A DNA stretch of 9,965 nucleotides from Bacteroidales bacterium (GCA_900769035.1 CAAGFD010000157.1:1-9965), one strand, 5' to 3'; shown: positions 1 to 7,465, numbered from the stretch's first letter. The notes: generated by a model from the letters alone, not told the origin. A program made the numbers and translations.

Positions 1-1432
1 GGCAATTATAATTTTGCAAACTATCTGCCGGTCTTGGCATATAAGTTTTCCAACCTCGTGTATTGCCAAGAGCAATATCTTTTGCATTACAATCGACTTC
101 TGTACAAGGAGATAACAAAGTATTTCGAGAGCCGAGAATCTCTACATGAATACGAGTCTGTTGTGAAGAAGGATGGAACGAAGCGTATTGAAGAACGGCA
201 GCATAGCGAAGCAACAATATCTCAGCATCAGGGGTAACTGTATAAGTATACATAATAGACGCCGACGGAGAAGCCCTCTCAATCCAATTATTTAAACGAA
301 CTGATGCAACAGCACCATCCGGCACCGTTTTCAAATCATATCCTGTAAGCCTATCGTATTCATCCTGCATATAATGAACGGTATGAATACTATTTATGGA
401 AGAATATCCATAATCGACGATACCGACATCTCGTGTTGGATTCGAGAAAGTACCCTTGGTACAAGTCACACCCGAAGTGTTGAAATTCAAGAAATCCAAG
501 CAGTTATTAGAAGCATCGTAAATCCAATAATTATCGAGTTCAGCCCAATAACTGGTATCATTAGTACAAGTGGAACGAATTTTAAAACAGTAACGACCAA
601 AAGGAATAGTTCCTGGTGGTATAATATAAGAATTACCTTGAATATTTTTAAACACCATACAAATAGTGTCATTAGGAGGATTAATCTGATAACACATCAA
701 GTCGAACGTAGGTGCGTTGCCTGTCCATGAGAGAATTGTTCCCAAATTCTTATCATTAGAAAATGTTAGCGAAGTAGGCTGGTAATGACAATCAGATGGC
801 TGAGCCACATTAGAAATTTGTACATTATCGATACAAGGTCCCGGATTAAAGGAGCTCTGAGAACGAGATCTAAAAGCAAACACCAAATAATAGTCGCCGG
901 CAGTGTTAATATTAAATACACCACTTATAGTTTTCCATTGAGTAGTAACAAAATTAAATCTGCCGGTATTATCGGTAAAGAGATTTGAATTAATATAGGC
1001 AGGGAAATCAGAACCGTTTGACGACGCGATAATATTGGTAGAACCGGGCACAATGGCAACGCGCATAGCATCGCGATAATCTATAGAATCTCCATTTATC
1101 ATAAAATCAAAAAGGAGATTATAACTACCTTGAGTAAAAGTAAATTTTCGATATGCAACGATAACATAACCGGACGTAGAAACTGTATAACCGGCGGTTG
1201 ATCCGGTATCAGCAGAAACATATAGAGAATATTTTCCTGCACGATGAGTAGCTTGACCTATTACAAATTCACATTCGGTAGACGAACGTCTTTTAAATAA
1301 CCATCCTACTGTATCTGAAGAAGTTTCAAAACCACAAAAATATGGCAAATTCGTATTTTGGGCTACAGACAAAATAGTAAGACTGAATAAATAAAACGAC
1401 AATACAAATACTCTTAGATATTTCCGTTTCAT
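1..1432 (-). CDS. Secreted modular surface protein (choice-of-anchor-J-like plus Fn3-like domains), 3' end outside the window
   Basis: The frame is open from the ATG at 1432 to the window edge: 477 residues with no stop, so the C-terminus is missing. Residues 1-25 form a classic signal peptide (MKRKYLRVF, then a hydrophobic stretch ending SVAQ), which implies Sec export. Residues 30-36 (PYFCGFE) begin a beta-rich domain ending near residue 207 with CIDNVQIS. These are the two ends expected of a choice-of-anchor J / cleaved-adhesin jelly-roll module. Residues about 219-300 resemble an Fn3-like module (LSWTG). A third beta-rich, cysteine-containing module starts near 310 (FNTSGVTCTKGTF, then IVDYG, then VRLNNW) and runs off the edge. 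I recall similar modules in large Bacteroidota secreted proteins, many exported by the type IX system, but the C-terminal sorting domain that would prove this is not visible. It has its own promoter candidate and lies behind the ribosomal operon terminator, so it is a separate unit. Exact function is unknown; adhesion or glycan binding is a guess. Confidence 0.85.
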   Translation of the reverse strand, partial: MKRKYLRVFVLSFYLFSLTILSVAQNTNLPYFCGFETSSDTVGWLFKRRSSTECEFVIGQATHRAGKYSLYVSADTGSTAGYTVSTSGYVIVAYRKFTFTQGSYNLLFDFMINGDSIDYRDAMRVAIVPGSTNIIASSNGSDFPAYINSNLFTDNTGRFNFVTTQWKTISGVFNINTAGDYYLVFAFRSRSQSSFNPGPCIDNVQISNVAQPSDCHYQPTSLTFSNDKNLGTILSWTGNAPTFDLMCYQINPPNDTICMVFKNIQGNSYIIPPGTIPFGRYCFKIRSTCTNDTSYWAELDNYWIYDASNNCLDFLNFNTSGVTCTKGTFSNPTRDVGIVDYGYSSINSIHTVHYMQDEYDRLTGYDLKTVPDGAVASVRLNNWIERASPSASIMYTYTVTPDAEILLLRYAAVLQYASFHPSSQQTRIHVEILGSRNTLLSPCTEVDCNAKDIALGNTRGWKTYMPRPADSLQNYNC

Positions 1433-1484
1433 ACGCTAACAATCTATTTTTACAACTAATTAGATATATAAAAATATCAATCTA

Positions 1485-1492
1485 CAAATTTA
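1485..1492 (-). promoter_or_regulatory. Candidate Bacteroidota-type -7 promoter box for the surface-protein gene
   Basis: The minus strand reads TAAATTTG here, an exact match to the TAnnTTTG -7 element of Bacteroidota primary-sigma promoters. It would place the transcription start near 1478-1481 and give a leader of roughly 47-50 nt before the ATG at 1432. The -33 region is poor: only a TGTG at about 1515-1518, at slightly long spacing. The position between the operon terminator and the next gene fits a promoter, but one 8-mer in AT-rich DNA can occur by chance. Confidence 0.5.
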
Positions 1493-1523
1493 GTAAAAAA
1501 AATTAAATGGCACGCACATAGAC

Positions 1524-1560
1524 AAAAAAAACCACACACTCATAAAAGTATGTGGTTTTT
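1524..1560 (-). terminator. Intrinsic terminator of the ribosomal-protein operon
   Basis: On the minus strand, AAAAACCACA pairs with UGUGGUUUUU (10 bp). The stem continues through a U-G wobble and ACU/AGU to a six-base loop, about 14 bp in all, and the 3' arm runs into eight consecutive U (three of them beyond the stem). On the plus strand the wobble becomes a C-A mismatch and the T tract is shorter, so the element is built for minus-strand transcripts. It begins 22 nt after the rplQ stop and ends before the promoter candidate of the next gene, as expected for the end of the operon. Confidence 0.88.
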
Positions 1561-1582
1561 ATAAGAAGTATTATCTAACTGA

Positions 1583-2047
1583 TTATTCAGCAGCTGGAGT
1601 TTCAACTGCTTGAGTATCAGCATTAGCAGACTTTTTACTACGACGAGTACGAGAAGCCTTTTTAGCAGCTTTTTCTTTGAGCATATTTTCGTTGTAATCA
1701 ACGAGCTCTATCATACACATATCTGCAGCATCACCAAGGCGGAAACCTGTATGAAGAATACGAGTGTAACCACCAGGACGATTGGCAATTTTCTGAGAGA
1801 TTTCGCGGAAGAGTTCTGTAACAGCCTCTTTATTTTGTAACTCTTGGAAAACTACACGACGAGAGTGTGTTGTATCTAATTTAGCTTTAGTGAGCAAAGG
1901 CTCGATGTAGCGTTTAAGAGCTTTAGCTTTTGCCACTGTCGTATTGATTCTTTTGTGCATAATTAAAGAGTTAGCCATGTTAGCCAACATTGAAGCACGG
2001 TGAGAAGCAGTACGGTTCAAATGGTTAAATTTTTTATTATGTCTCAT
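1583..2047 (-). CDS. rplQ: 50S ribosomal protein L17 (bL17)
   Basis: bL17 is a large-subunit protein bound to 23S rRNA near the exit-tunnel side. The N-terminus MRHNKKFNHLNRTASHRASM and the internal MANSLIMHKRINTTVAKAK and YTRILHTGFRLGDAADM are the family core, which ends near residue 118. The protein is 154 residues against 127 in E. coli; the surplus is a C-terminal tail (about 122-154) that begins Lys/Ala/Arg-rich and finishes acidic (AVETPAAE). It starts 5 nt after the rpoA stop with no Shine-Dalgarno motif. As the last gene of the operon it is followed within 22 nt by a strong terminator. rpoA-rplQ is the conserved end of the alpha operon. The assignment is certain; only the role of the tail is open. 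Confidence 0.97.
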   Translation of the reverse strand: MRHNKKFNHLNRTASHRASMLANMANSLIMHKRINTTVAKAKALKRYIEPLLTKAKLDTTHSRRVVFQELQNKEAVTELFREISQKIANRPGGYTRILHTGFRLGDAADMCMIELVDYNENMLKEKAAKKASRTRRSKKSANADTQAVETPAAE

Positions 2048-2052
2048 CTTGA

Positions 2053-3045
2053 TTATTCTTTATCTAATTTATACTTGGTCAAGTCCATACCGAAAGTAAG
2101 GTTCAAACTTGCTAATTTGGCATCCAACTCAGTAAGGGATTTTTTACCGAAGTTACGGAATTTGAGGAGTTCTGCACGATTAATGCTGCAAAGGTCACCG
2201 AGAGTTTCAACATCAGCAGCTTTTAAGCAGTTAAGGGCGCGAACAGACAAATCGAGTTCGGTAAGTTTAGTTTTAAGGAGTTGGCGCATATGTAAAACAC
2301 TTTCGTCGAAAGTATCATCGGAATTACTACCGGCAGTAGGGATAGTAATAAGGTCATCCGAGAACAGAGCGAAGTGTTGAATCAAAATGCTAGCAGCCTC
2401 TTTAAGAGCCTCTTTAGGATGGATAGATCCGTCTGTTGTTATCTCTAAAATTAAGTTTTCGTAATCTGTTTTTTGTTCGACGCGGTAAGGTTGTGGGTCG
2501 TATTTCACATTACGGATAGGGGTAAAGATAGCATCGATAGGGATAATACCTATTTCAGTACCATAGAGTTCGTTTTCATCAGCAGGGAGATAACCACGAC
2601 CTTTAATAATATTGAGAGTCATATTAAAGGAAGCGGAAGAGTCCATACGACAAATAACTAATTCTGGGTTAAGGACTTCGAAATTAGACATACAGTCGTT
2701 AAAATCTCCGGCCTTAAGTTCTTCTTTACCATTTACGTTGATACGGATAGTATCCTCATCAGCGGTACCGGCAATATGTTTTAGACGCACTTGTTTGAGG
2801 TTAAGGATGATATTAGTAACATCATCGATAACACCAGGGATAACGTCGAATTCATGTTGAACTCCATCTATTTTGATGGAAGAGATTGCGTAACCTTCGA
2901 GTGAAGAAAGTAGAATACGGCGCAAAGCATTACCTATTGTAATACCAAAACCAGGTTCCAATGGACGGAATTCGAATTTACCGAACTTGTCATCGGCTTC
3001 TACCATGATTACTTTCTCTGGTTTTTGAAATGCTAATATTGCCAT
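2053..3045 (-). CDS. rpoA: DNA-directed RNA polymerase subunit alpha
   Basis: The alpha subunit dimerises to nucleate RNA polymerase assembly, and its C-terminal domain contacts promoter DNA and activators. At 330 residues it is full length. The N-terminal domain (about 1-235) carries the dimerisation motif GNALRRILLSSLEG (38-51) and the conserved LNLK (81-84) and HPKEAL (209-214) segments. A flexible acidic linker spans about 238-250. The C-terminal domain (about 255-325) has SVRALNCLKAA and LLKFRNFGKKSL. By alignment to E. coli, R269 and N272 match the UP-element-binding R265 and N268. It lies 10 nt after rpsD and 5 nt before rplQ, the standard alpha-operon arrangement, which couples transcription-machinery supply to ribosome synthesis. 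The leader is A/T-rich without a Shine-Dalgarno motif. Confidence 0.98.
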   Translation of the reverse strand: MAILAFQKPEKVIMVEADDKFGKFEFRPLEPGFGITIGNALRRILLSSLEGYAISSIKIDGVQHEFDVIPGVIDDVTNIILNLKQVRLKHIAGTADEDTIRINVNGKEELKAGDFNDCMSNFEVLNPELVICRMDSSASFNMTLNIIKGRGYLPADENELYGTEIGIIPIDAIFTPIRNVKYDPQPYRVEQKTDYENLILEITTDGSIHPKEALKEAASILIQHFALFSDDLITIPTAGSNSDDTFDESVLHMRQLLKTKLTELDLSVRALNCLKAADVETLGDLCSINRAELLKFRNFGKKSLTELDAKLASLNLTFGMDLTKYKLDKE

Positions 3046-3055
3046 AATTCACTTA

Positions 3056-3661
3056 TTATTTAGAGTACAACTCAACGATTAATTGTTCTTTTATATTCTC
3101 AGGTATATCTGCTCTTTCAGGGATATGAAGGAAAGTACCTGCCATGTTAGACTCATTCCATTCGATCCAAGGATATTTGCTGTGGTTAAATCCGTTAAGG
3201 GAGTCATTAATAACTACCATAGATTTATCGCGTTCGCGAACAGCAATTACTTGACCTTGTTTTACAGAATAAGAAGGGATATTAACGACGTTACCATCGA
3301 CAGTAATATGGCGGTGAGAAACTAACTGACGAGCAGCAGCACGAGTTTTAGCCATACCTAAACGATAAACGACGTTATCAAGACGACATTCAAGTAATTG
3401 AAGAAGAATTTCACCGGTGATACCCTTTTTAGTTTGAGCTTTTTTAAACAAGTTGCTAAATTGTTTTTCCAAAACGCCATAAGTATATTTAGCTTTTTGT
3501 TTTTCTTTCAATTGAGTACCATACTCGGAAGTTTTACGACGACGGTTATTTCCGTGTTGTCCAGGAGGGAAATTACGTCTAGCTTGGTCTTTATCAGGTC
3601 CGAAAATAGGCTCACCGAATTTACGAGCGATTTTGGTTTTTGGTCCAATATATCTTGCCAT
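3056..3661 (-). CDS. rpsD: 30S ribosomal protein S4 (uS4)
   Basis: uS4 is a primary 16S rRNA-binding protein that starts assembly of the 5' domain of the 30S subunit and lines the mRNA entry site. The 201 residues match the family length. The N-terminal region (MARYIGPKTKIARKFGEP, then FPPGQHG at 31-37) is typical, and the S4 RNA-binding fold runs about 92-155 (RLDNVVYRLGMAKTRAAARQ, then HITVDGNVVNIPS). The only cysteine is C92, so this is the zinc-free form without an N-terminal zinc finger. In E. coli S4 represses the alpha operon by binding its mRNA leader; I saw no comparable leader here. It lies 20 nt downstream of rpsK and 10 nt upstream of rpoA. Confidence 0.98.
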   Translation of the reverse strand: MARYIGPKTKIARKFGEPIFGPDKDQARRNFPPGQHGNNRRRKTSEYGTQLKEKQKAKYTYGVLEKQFSNLFKKAQTKKGITGEILLQLLECRLDNVVYRLGMAKTRAAARQLVSHRHITVDGNVVNIPSYSVKQGQVIAVRERDKSMVVINDSLNGFNHSKYPWIEWNESNMAGTFLHIPERADIPENIKEQLIVELYSK

Positions 3662-3681
3662 TTTTTTCTTAATTTAAAGGG

Positions 3682-4071
3682 TTATACTCTTCTACGTTTA
3701 GCAGGACGGCATCCATTGAATGGAAGTGGAGTAACGTCGATAATTTCGATTACTTCTATACCGGCACCGTGAACGGTACGGATAGCAGATTCACGACCAT
3801 TACCAGGTCCTTTAACATAGGCTTTAACTTTTCTCAAGCCAAGATCGTAAGCCACTTTAGCACAATCTTGAGCAGCCATTTGAGCTGCATATGGGGTGTT
3901 CTTTTTAGAACCACGGAAACCCATTTTACCTGCAGATGACCAGGAGATAACTTGACCTTCGCCATTTGCTATGGTAACGATAATATTGTTAAATGAAGAG
4001 TGTACGTGCAATTGACCTACACCATCCACCTTAACTACTCTTTTTTTGGTTGTTACTGTTTTTTTTGCCAT
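3682..4071 (-). CDS. rpsK: 30S ribosomal protein S11 (uS11)
   Basis: uS11 sits on the 30S platform near the E site, next to the mRNA exit and the 3' end of 16S rRNA. The 129-residue product has a basic N-terminal tail (MAKKTVTTKKRVVKVDG) and the family core: VHSSFNNIIVTIA (23-35), SWSSAGKMGFRGSKKNTPYAAQ (43-64), GPGNGRESAIR and the C-terminal DVTPLPFNGCRPAKRRRV. The N119-G120 pair sits at the position known in E. coli S11 to form isoaspartate. It is 32 nt after rpsM, the widest ordinary spacer in the operon, and 20 nt before rpsD. There is no Shine-Dalgarno motif; the leader is A/T-rich. Confidence 0.98.
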   Translation of the reverse strand: MAKKTVTTKKRVVKVDGVGQLHVHSSFNNIIVTIANGEGQVISWSSAGKMGFRGSKKNTPYAAQMAAQDCAKVAYDLGLRKVKAYVKGPGNGRESAIRTVHGAGIEVIEIIDVTPLPFNGCRPAKRRRV

Positions 4072-4103
4072 ATCAACTTAATATTTTAGCAGTTAAAAGT
4101 TAA

Positions 4104-4484
4104 TTACTTAGTTGCTTTTTTCTTGTTAGCAACTGTTTTCTTTTTACCTTTACGGGTGCGGGCATTGTTTTTGGTGCTTTGTCCACGAAGAGGGAGACCA
4201 AGACGATGGCGCACACCACGATAACAACCGATATCCATTAAACGTTTGATATTGAGCTGAACTTCAGAGCGGAGGTCACCCTCTACTTTGTATTTAGCAC
4301 CAATAATTTCACGAATTTTAGCAGCTTGGTCATCAGTCCAATCTTGAACTTTAATATCGAAATCAACACCTGCTTCGGTCAAGATTTGACGAGCGCTACT
4401 GCGACCTATTCCGTAGATATAAGTCAATCCAACTTCCCCGCGTTTGTTTTGGGGTAAATCTACTCCGACGATTCTTATTGCCAT
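4104..4484 (-). CDS. rpsM: 30S ribosomal protein S13 (uS13)
   Basis: uS13 lies in the head of the 30S subunit, forms intersubunit bridges with the 50S subunit and touches P-site tRNA through its C-terminal tail. The 126 residues include the N-terminal ARIVGVDLP-like start (MAIRIVGVDLPQNKRGEV), the helix-hairpin segment YIYGIGRSSARQIL (22-35) and the signature GCYRGVRHRLGLPLRGQ at 86-102, followed by STKNNARTRKGKKK. The last 15 residues are very lysine-rich, as usual in the family. It follows rpmJ by 15 nt and precedes rpsK by 32 nt, the standard infA-rpmJ-rpsM-rpsK order of the alpha operon. Confidence 0.98.
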   Translation of the reverse strand: MAIRIVGVDLPQNKRGEVGLTYIYGIGRSSARQILTEAGVDFDIKVQDWTDDQAAKIREIIGAKYKVEGDLRSEVQLNIKRLMDIGCYRGVRHRLGLPLRGQSTKNNARTRKGKKKTVANKKKATK

Positions 4485-4499
4485 AAAATTAAATTTTGA

Positions 4500-4616
4500 T
4501 TATCCCTGACGTAATTTTTCTTTGGGATTTTTTTTGTTAATAACATACAAACGTCCTTTTCTGCGTACTATTTTGCAATCTTCGGAACGTTTTTTAATAG
4601 AAGCTCTTACTTTCAT
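4500..4616 (-). CDS. rpmJ: 50S ribosomal protein L36 (bL36), zinc-free form
   Basis: bL36 is the smallest 50S protein and binds 23S rRNA near the GTPase-associated region. Translating from the ATG at 4616 gives 38 residues: MKVRASIKKR, then SEDCKIVRRKGRLYVINKKN, then PKEKLRQG and TAA. Length and ends equal those of E. coli L36. The classical zinc ligands C11, C14, C27 and H33 are here S11, C14, N27 and E33, so the zinc ribbon is lost, as expected of the C-minus form typical of Bacteroidota. It sits 23 nt after infA and 15 nt before rpsM, its standard place. It is easily missed by gene callers because of its size, but the identity is unmistakable. Confidence 0.97.
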   Translation of the reverse strand: MKVRASIKKRSEDCKIVRRKGRLYVINKKNPKEKLRQG

Positions 4617-4639
4617 ATTAAGATATTTAGTATAAAATA

Positions 4640-4858
4640 TTATTTATATCTGAACGATATTCTACCTTTTGTAAGGTCATAAGGAGACATTTCGACCCTA
4701 ACTTTGTCACCCGGGAGGATACGGATGTAGTGCATACGCATTTTACCGGAGATATGAGCTGTAATTTCGAGGTTATTTTCGAGTTTTACTCGAAACATAG
4801 CGTTAGACAAAGCCTCAACGATAACGCCGTCTTGTTCGATAGCAACTTGTTTAGCCAT
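4640..4858 (-). CDS. infA: Translation initiation factor IF-1
   Basis: IF-1 binds the 30S A site during initiation and assists IF-2 and IF-3. The 72-residue single OB-fold protein is exactly the family length. Family landmarks are MAKQVAIEQDGVIVEAL, MFRVKLENN (21-29), HISGKMRMHYIRILPGD (35-51) and the end YDLTKGRISFRYK (60-72). The ATG lies only 3 nt after the map stop, so translational coupling is likely. The map-infA-rpmJ order is the usual one at the spc/alpha junction in this phylum. No Shine-Dalgarno motif precedes the start. Confidence 0.98.
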   Translation of the reverse strand: MAKQVAIEQDGVIVEALSNAMFRVKLENNLEITAHISGKMRMHYIRILPGDKVRVEMSPYDLTKGRISFRYK

Positions 4859-4861
4859 AAA

Positions 4862-5641
4862 TTAAATTTGGTTAAGTACTTTTTCTATGATAGAGAAGTC
4901 TGATAAATTATATGATTTACCTTTTTGAACGGCGACAGTATTTTCGAAATGAGCGGATGGTTTTCCATCACGTGTACGAGTAGTCCATCCATCTCTTTCA
5001 AAGATAAGTTCCTTTCTTCCGAGGTTAATCATTGGCTCGATGCAGAGTGTCATTCCGGTTTTAAGCATAATACCGGTGCCTCTGCGACCATAATTAGGCA
5101 CTTCCGGGGCTTCATGCATTTTTCTACCAACGCCGTGACCTACCATTTCACGAACTACTGAATAGCCTCTTTCTTCGCAATAGGACTGAACGGCATAACC
5201 GATATCTCCTATTCTATTTCCATCAAGGGCTTTTTCAACGCCTTTGTAGAGGGATTCCTTAGTAGTTTGAAGTAACAATTTTACTTCATCAGAAATTTCG
5301 CCAACAGCAAAAGTGTAAGCATTATCGCCAACGAAACCATTTTTAAAGGTACCGCAATCGACGGAGATAATATCACCATCTTTAAGCACCACTTTATCAG
5401 AAGGGATACCATGCACAACCTGATCATTTACAGAAGTACAGAGAGAGGCGGGGAAACCATTATAGCCTTTAAAAGCCGGTGTAGCGCCGTTATCTCTAAT
5501 AAACTCTTCGGCAAGTTTGTCCAGGTCTGCGGTAGTAATACCCGGCTTAATGACTTTTGCCAATTCAGCCAAGGTTTTACATACCAGCAAAGTGCTTTCT
5601 TTAAGCAACTCTATCTCTTCGTTTGTCTTAAGAAATATCAT
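4862..5641 (-). CDS. map: Type I methionine aminopeptidase
   Basis: This dinuclear metalloprotease removes the initiator methionine from nascent proteins whose second residue is small. The 259-residue, single-domain protein has no N-terminal extension, matching bacterial type Ia. All metal ligands are present: D95 (ISVDCG), D106 (GFVGDN), H169 (GHGVGR), E202 (IEPM) and E233 (SAHFENT). The substrate-pocket histidines H77 (VVHGIP) and H176 (MHEAP) are also conserved. It starts 4 nt after the secY stop and ends 3 nt before infA, so it is almost certainly co-translated with them. Linkage of map to secY is common; the absence of adk between secY and map is the arrangement seen in Bacteroidota. An active enzyme is expected. 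Confidence 0.98.
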   Translation of the reverse strand: MIFLKTNEEIELLKESTLLVCKTLAELAKVIKPGITTADLDKLAEEFIRDNGATPAFKGYNGFPASLCTSVNDQVVHGIPSDKVVLKDGDIISVDCGTFKNGFVGDNAYTFAVGEISDEVKLLLQTTKESLYKGVEKALDGNRIGDIGYAVQSYCEERGYSVVREMVGHGVGRKMHEAPEVPNYGRRGTGIMLKTGMTLCIEPMINLGRKELIFERDGWTTRTRDGKPSAHFENTVAVQKGKSYNLSDFSIIEKVLNQI

Positions 5642-5645
5642 TTAT

Positions 5646-6983
5646 TTAATAAGCAGCTATAGAACCTGAGCGTCCTTTAATTCTTTGGCCGTTAGCCAAG
5701 AAACCTTCGATGTGACGTTGAGAGAGGTAAGTCTCTATTTGAGAGAGAGTATCGAGGACAACACCTACGAGGATAAGCAAAGAAGTACCGCCGTAGAATT
5801 GAGCGAACTCACCAGTTACACCGAAAATACTTGCGAAAGCCGGCATGATAGCCACGAAGGCTAAGAATATAGAACCAGGGAGGACTATACGAGACATTAT
5901 TTTATCAATAAATTCGGCAGTTTGTTTTCCAGGTTTAACGCCCGGGATGAAACCGTTATTTTGTTTCAAAGACTCTGCCATCATTTTTGGATCGAAAGTA
6001 ATAGCTGTATAGAAGTAGGTAAATACGATAATAAGCAAAGCGAAGACTAAATTATACCAAAAACCGGTATTATTCATAAAAGCTTGCATAAAACCGCCCA
6101 CTTTTTCCGGGTTAAAGCCAGCGAACATGATAGGCACCATCATAATAGCTTGAGCAAAAATGATAGGCATAACACCTGCAGCATTAACTTTAAGAGGGAG
6201 ATGTTGACGAACGCCGCCATACATCATATTACCTTGAACACGTTTTGCGTATTGTACAGGAATTTTACGAGTACCTTGTACGAGGAGGATACACAAAGCG
6301 ATAACGATAATAAGTACAACTACTTCGGCGAGTAGCATTACGAGACCGCCGACAGCATCATTACTACGAGAGATAAATTCCTTTATAAAAGCGCCCGGTA
6401 GACGAGCAATGATACCAATCATGATTAACATAGAGATACCATTACCAATACCGCGATCTGTCATTCTTTCACCTAACCACATTACGAACATAGAACCAGC
6501 GCAAAGAATTAAGGTAGAAGAGATTGTGAACCACAAGCCTTCGGGCATAGTAGCACCTGTATGGGCGATTTGCACTTTAAGGTTCACGAGATAAGAAGGA
6601 CCTTGGAAGAGCAAAATAAGCACAGTAAGGTAACGTGTCCAGCGATTAAATTTATTTCTACCGCTCTCATCGTGCTGCATCTTTTTGAAGTAAGGAATAG
6701 CAATTCCGAGGAGTTGCATAACAATCGAAGCAGAGATATAAGGCATAATACCGAGAGCAAAGATTGAAGCATTAGAAAATGCACCACCTGAGAACATATC
6801 GATGAGCGACAATAAGCCTTCGCTAGTTTGTTCTTGCAGTTTGCTTAGCGCTTCTGTGTCAATACCCGGAAGAACAATAAAAGAGCCGAAACGATATATA
6901 AGGATAAAAAGGAGAGTTACACCTAATTTATCACGGAGCTCTTTAATTTTCCAGATATTTTTTAATGTGTTTATGAATTTCAT
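5646..6983 (-). CDS. secY: Preprotein translocase subunit SecY
   Basis: SecY forms the protein-conducting channel in the inner membrane with SecE and SecG. The 445 residues contain about ten hydrophobic segments, for example 21-39, 73-98, 118-134, 151-170, 181-200, 213-235, 268-289, 309-329, 368-387 and 399-416. Signatures include the second-helix region ALGIMPYISASIVMQLL (76-92), GERMTDRGIGNGISMLIM (171-188) and LPLKVNAAGVMPIIFA (262-277). The basic cytoplasmic loop RIPVQYAKR-like motif (RKIPVQYAKRVQG, 239-251) lies in the C5 region that contacts SecA or the ribosome. The gene follows rplO by 12 nt and precedes map by 4 nt, its conserved place in the spc operon. It would export proteins such as the secreted product encoded at the left end of this window. 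Confidence 0.98.
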   Translation of the reverse strand: MKFINTLKNIWKIKELRDKLGVTLLFILIYRFGSFIVLPGIDTEALSKLQEQTSEGLLSLIDMFSGGAFSNASIFALGIMPYISASIVMQLLGIAIPYFKKMQHDESGRNKFNRWTRYLTVLILLFQGPSYLVNLKVQIAHTGATMPEGLWFTISSTLILCAGSMFVMWLGERMTDRGIGNGISMLIMIGIIARLPGAFIKEFISRSNDAVGGLVMLLAEVVVLIIVIALCILLVQGTRKIPVQYAKRVQGNMMYGGVRQHLPLKVNAAGVMPIIFAQAIMMVPIMFAGFNPEKVGGFMQAFMNNTGFWYNLVFALLIIVFTYFYTAITFDPKMMAESLKQNNGFIPGVKPGKQTAEFIDKIMSRIVLPGSIFLAFVAIMPAFASIFGVTGEFAQFYGGTSLLILVGVVLDTLSQIETYLSQRHIEGFLANGQRIKGRSGSIAAY

Positions 6984-6995
6984 TTTAGTTAGGAT

Positions 6996-7442
6996 TTAGA
7001 GTGTTTTTGCTTCGCCACCCAAAGCTTCGATAGCAGCTTTAGCGGTGTTAGAGAAAGCGTGAGCTTCTACTAACAATTTAGATTTCAATTCACCGTTTGC
7101 CAAGATTTTAACCTTACTATTTTTTGATAAGAAACCGGCATTAACAAGAGTATCGAAATTGATAGTATCGATACCGAGTTTATCGGCTAATTCTTGTAAA
7201 GTAGAGAGGTTAATAGGTTTATATTCTACGCGGTTCATACTTTTGAAACCGAACTTAGGCAAGCGACGTTGGAGAGGCATTTGACCACCCTCGAAACCTA
7301 TTTTGCGTGAATAACCGGAACGAGATTTAGCTCCTTTATGACCACGAGTAGAGGTACCACCTTTACCGGATCCGGGACCACGACCGATTCTTTTGCTGCT
7401 TTTTACGGAACCAGCAGCAGGGGTGAGATTATTTAAATTCAT
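6996..7442 (-). CDS. rplO: 50S ribosomal protein L15 (uL15)
   Basis: uL15 is a late-assembling 50S protein whose extended N-terminal arm threads into 23S rRNA. The 148 residues begin MNLNNLTPAAGSVKSSKRIG and continue with the Gly/Lys/Arg-rich arm (GRGPGSGKGGTSTRGHKGAKSR at about 20-41), then FEGGQMPLQRRLPKFGF (50-66). The C-terminal half is the globular domain, ending with AHAFSNTAKAAIEALGG. It lies 23 nt after rpmD and 12 nt before secY, the universal rpmD-rplO-secY order. No Shine-Dalgarno motif is present upstream. Confidence 0.98.
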   Translation of the reverse strand: MNLNNLTPAAGSVKSSKRIGRGPGSGKGGTSTRGHKGAKSRSGYSRKIGFEGGQMPLQRRLPKFGFKSMNRVEYKPINLSTLQELADKLGIDTINFDTLVNAGFLSKNSKVKILANGELKSKLLVEAHAFSNTAKAAIEALGGEAKTL

Positions 7443-7465
7443 ATTAACTTTACAATTAAGGATAA

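Noticed and set aside
374..988. Plus-strand open frames (374-730, 785-988) in the left region
   Set aside because: They lie antisense to the continuous 477-codon minus-strand frame, have no recognisable domains and no supporting signals; they are shadows.
1524..1560. The inverted repeat as a mobile-element end or bidirectional terminator
   Set aside because: It has a U tract and wobble pairing favouring the minus strand, no transposase or target duplication nearby, and no plus-strand gene to terminate.
2000..2860. Plus-strand frames of 126, 62 and 82 codons opposite rpoA
   Set aside because: rpoA is a certain gene across this interval and the antisense products resemble no family.
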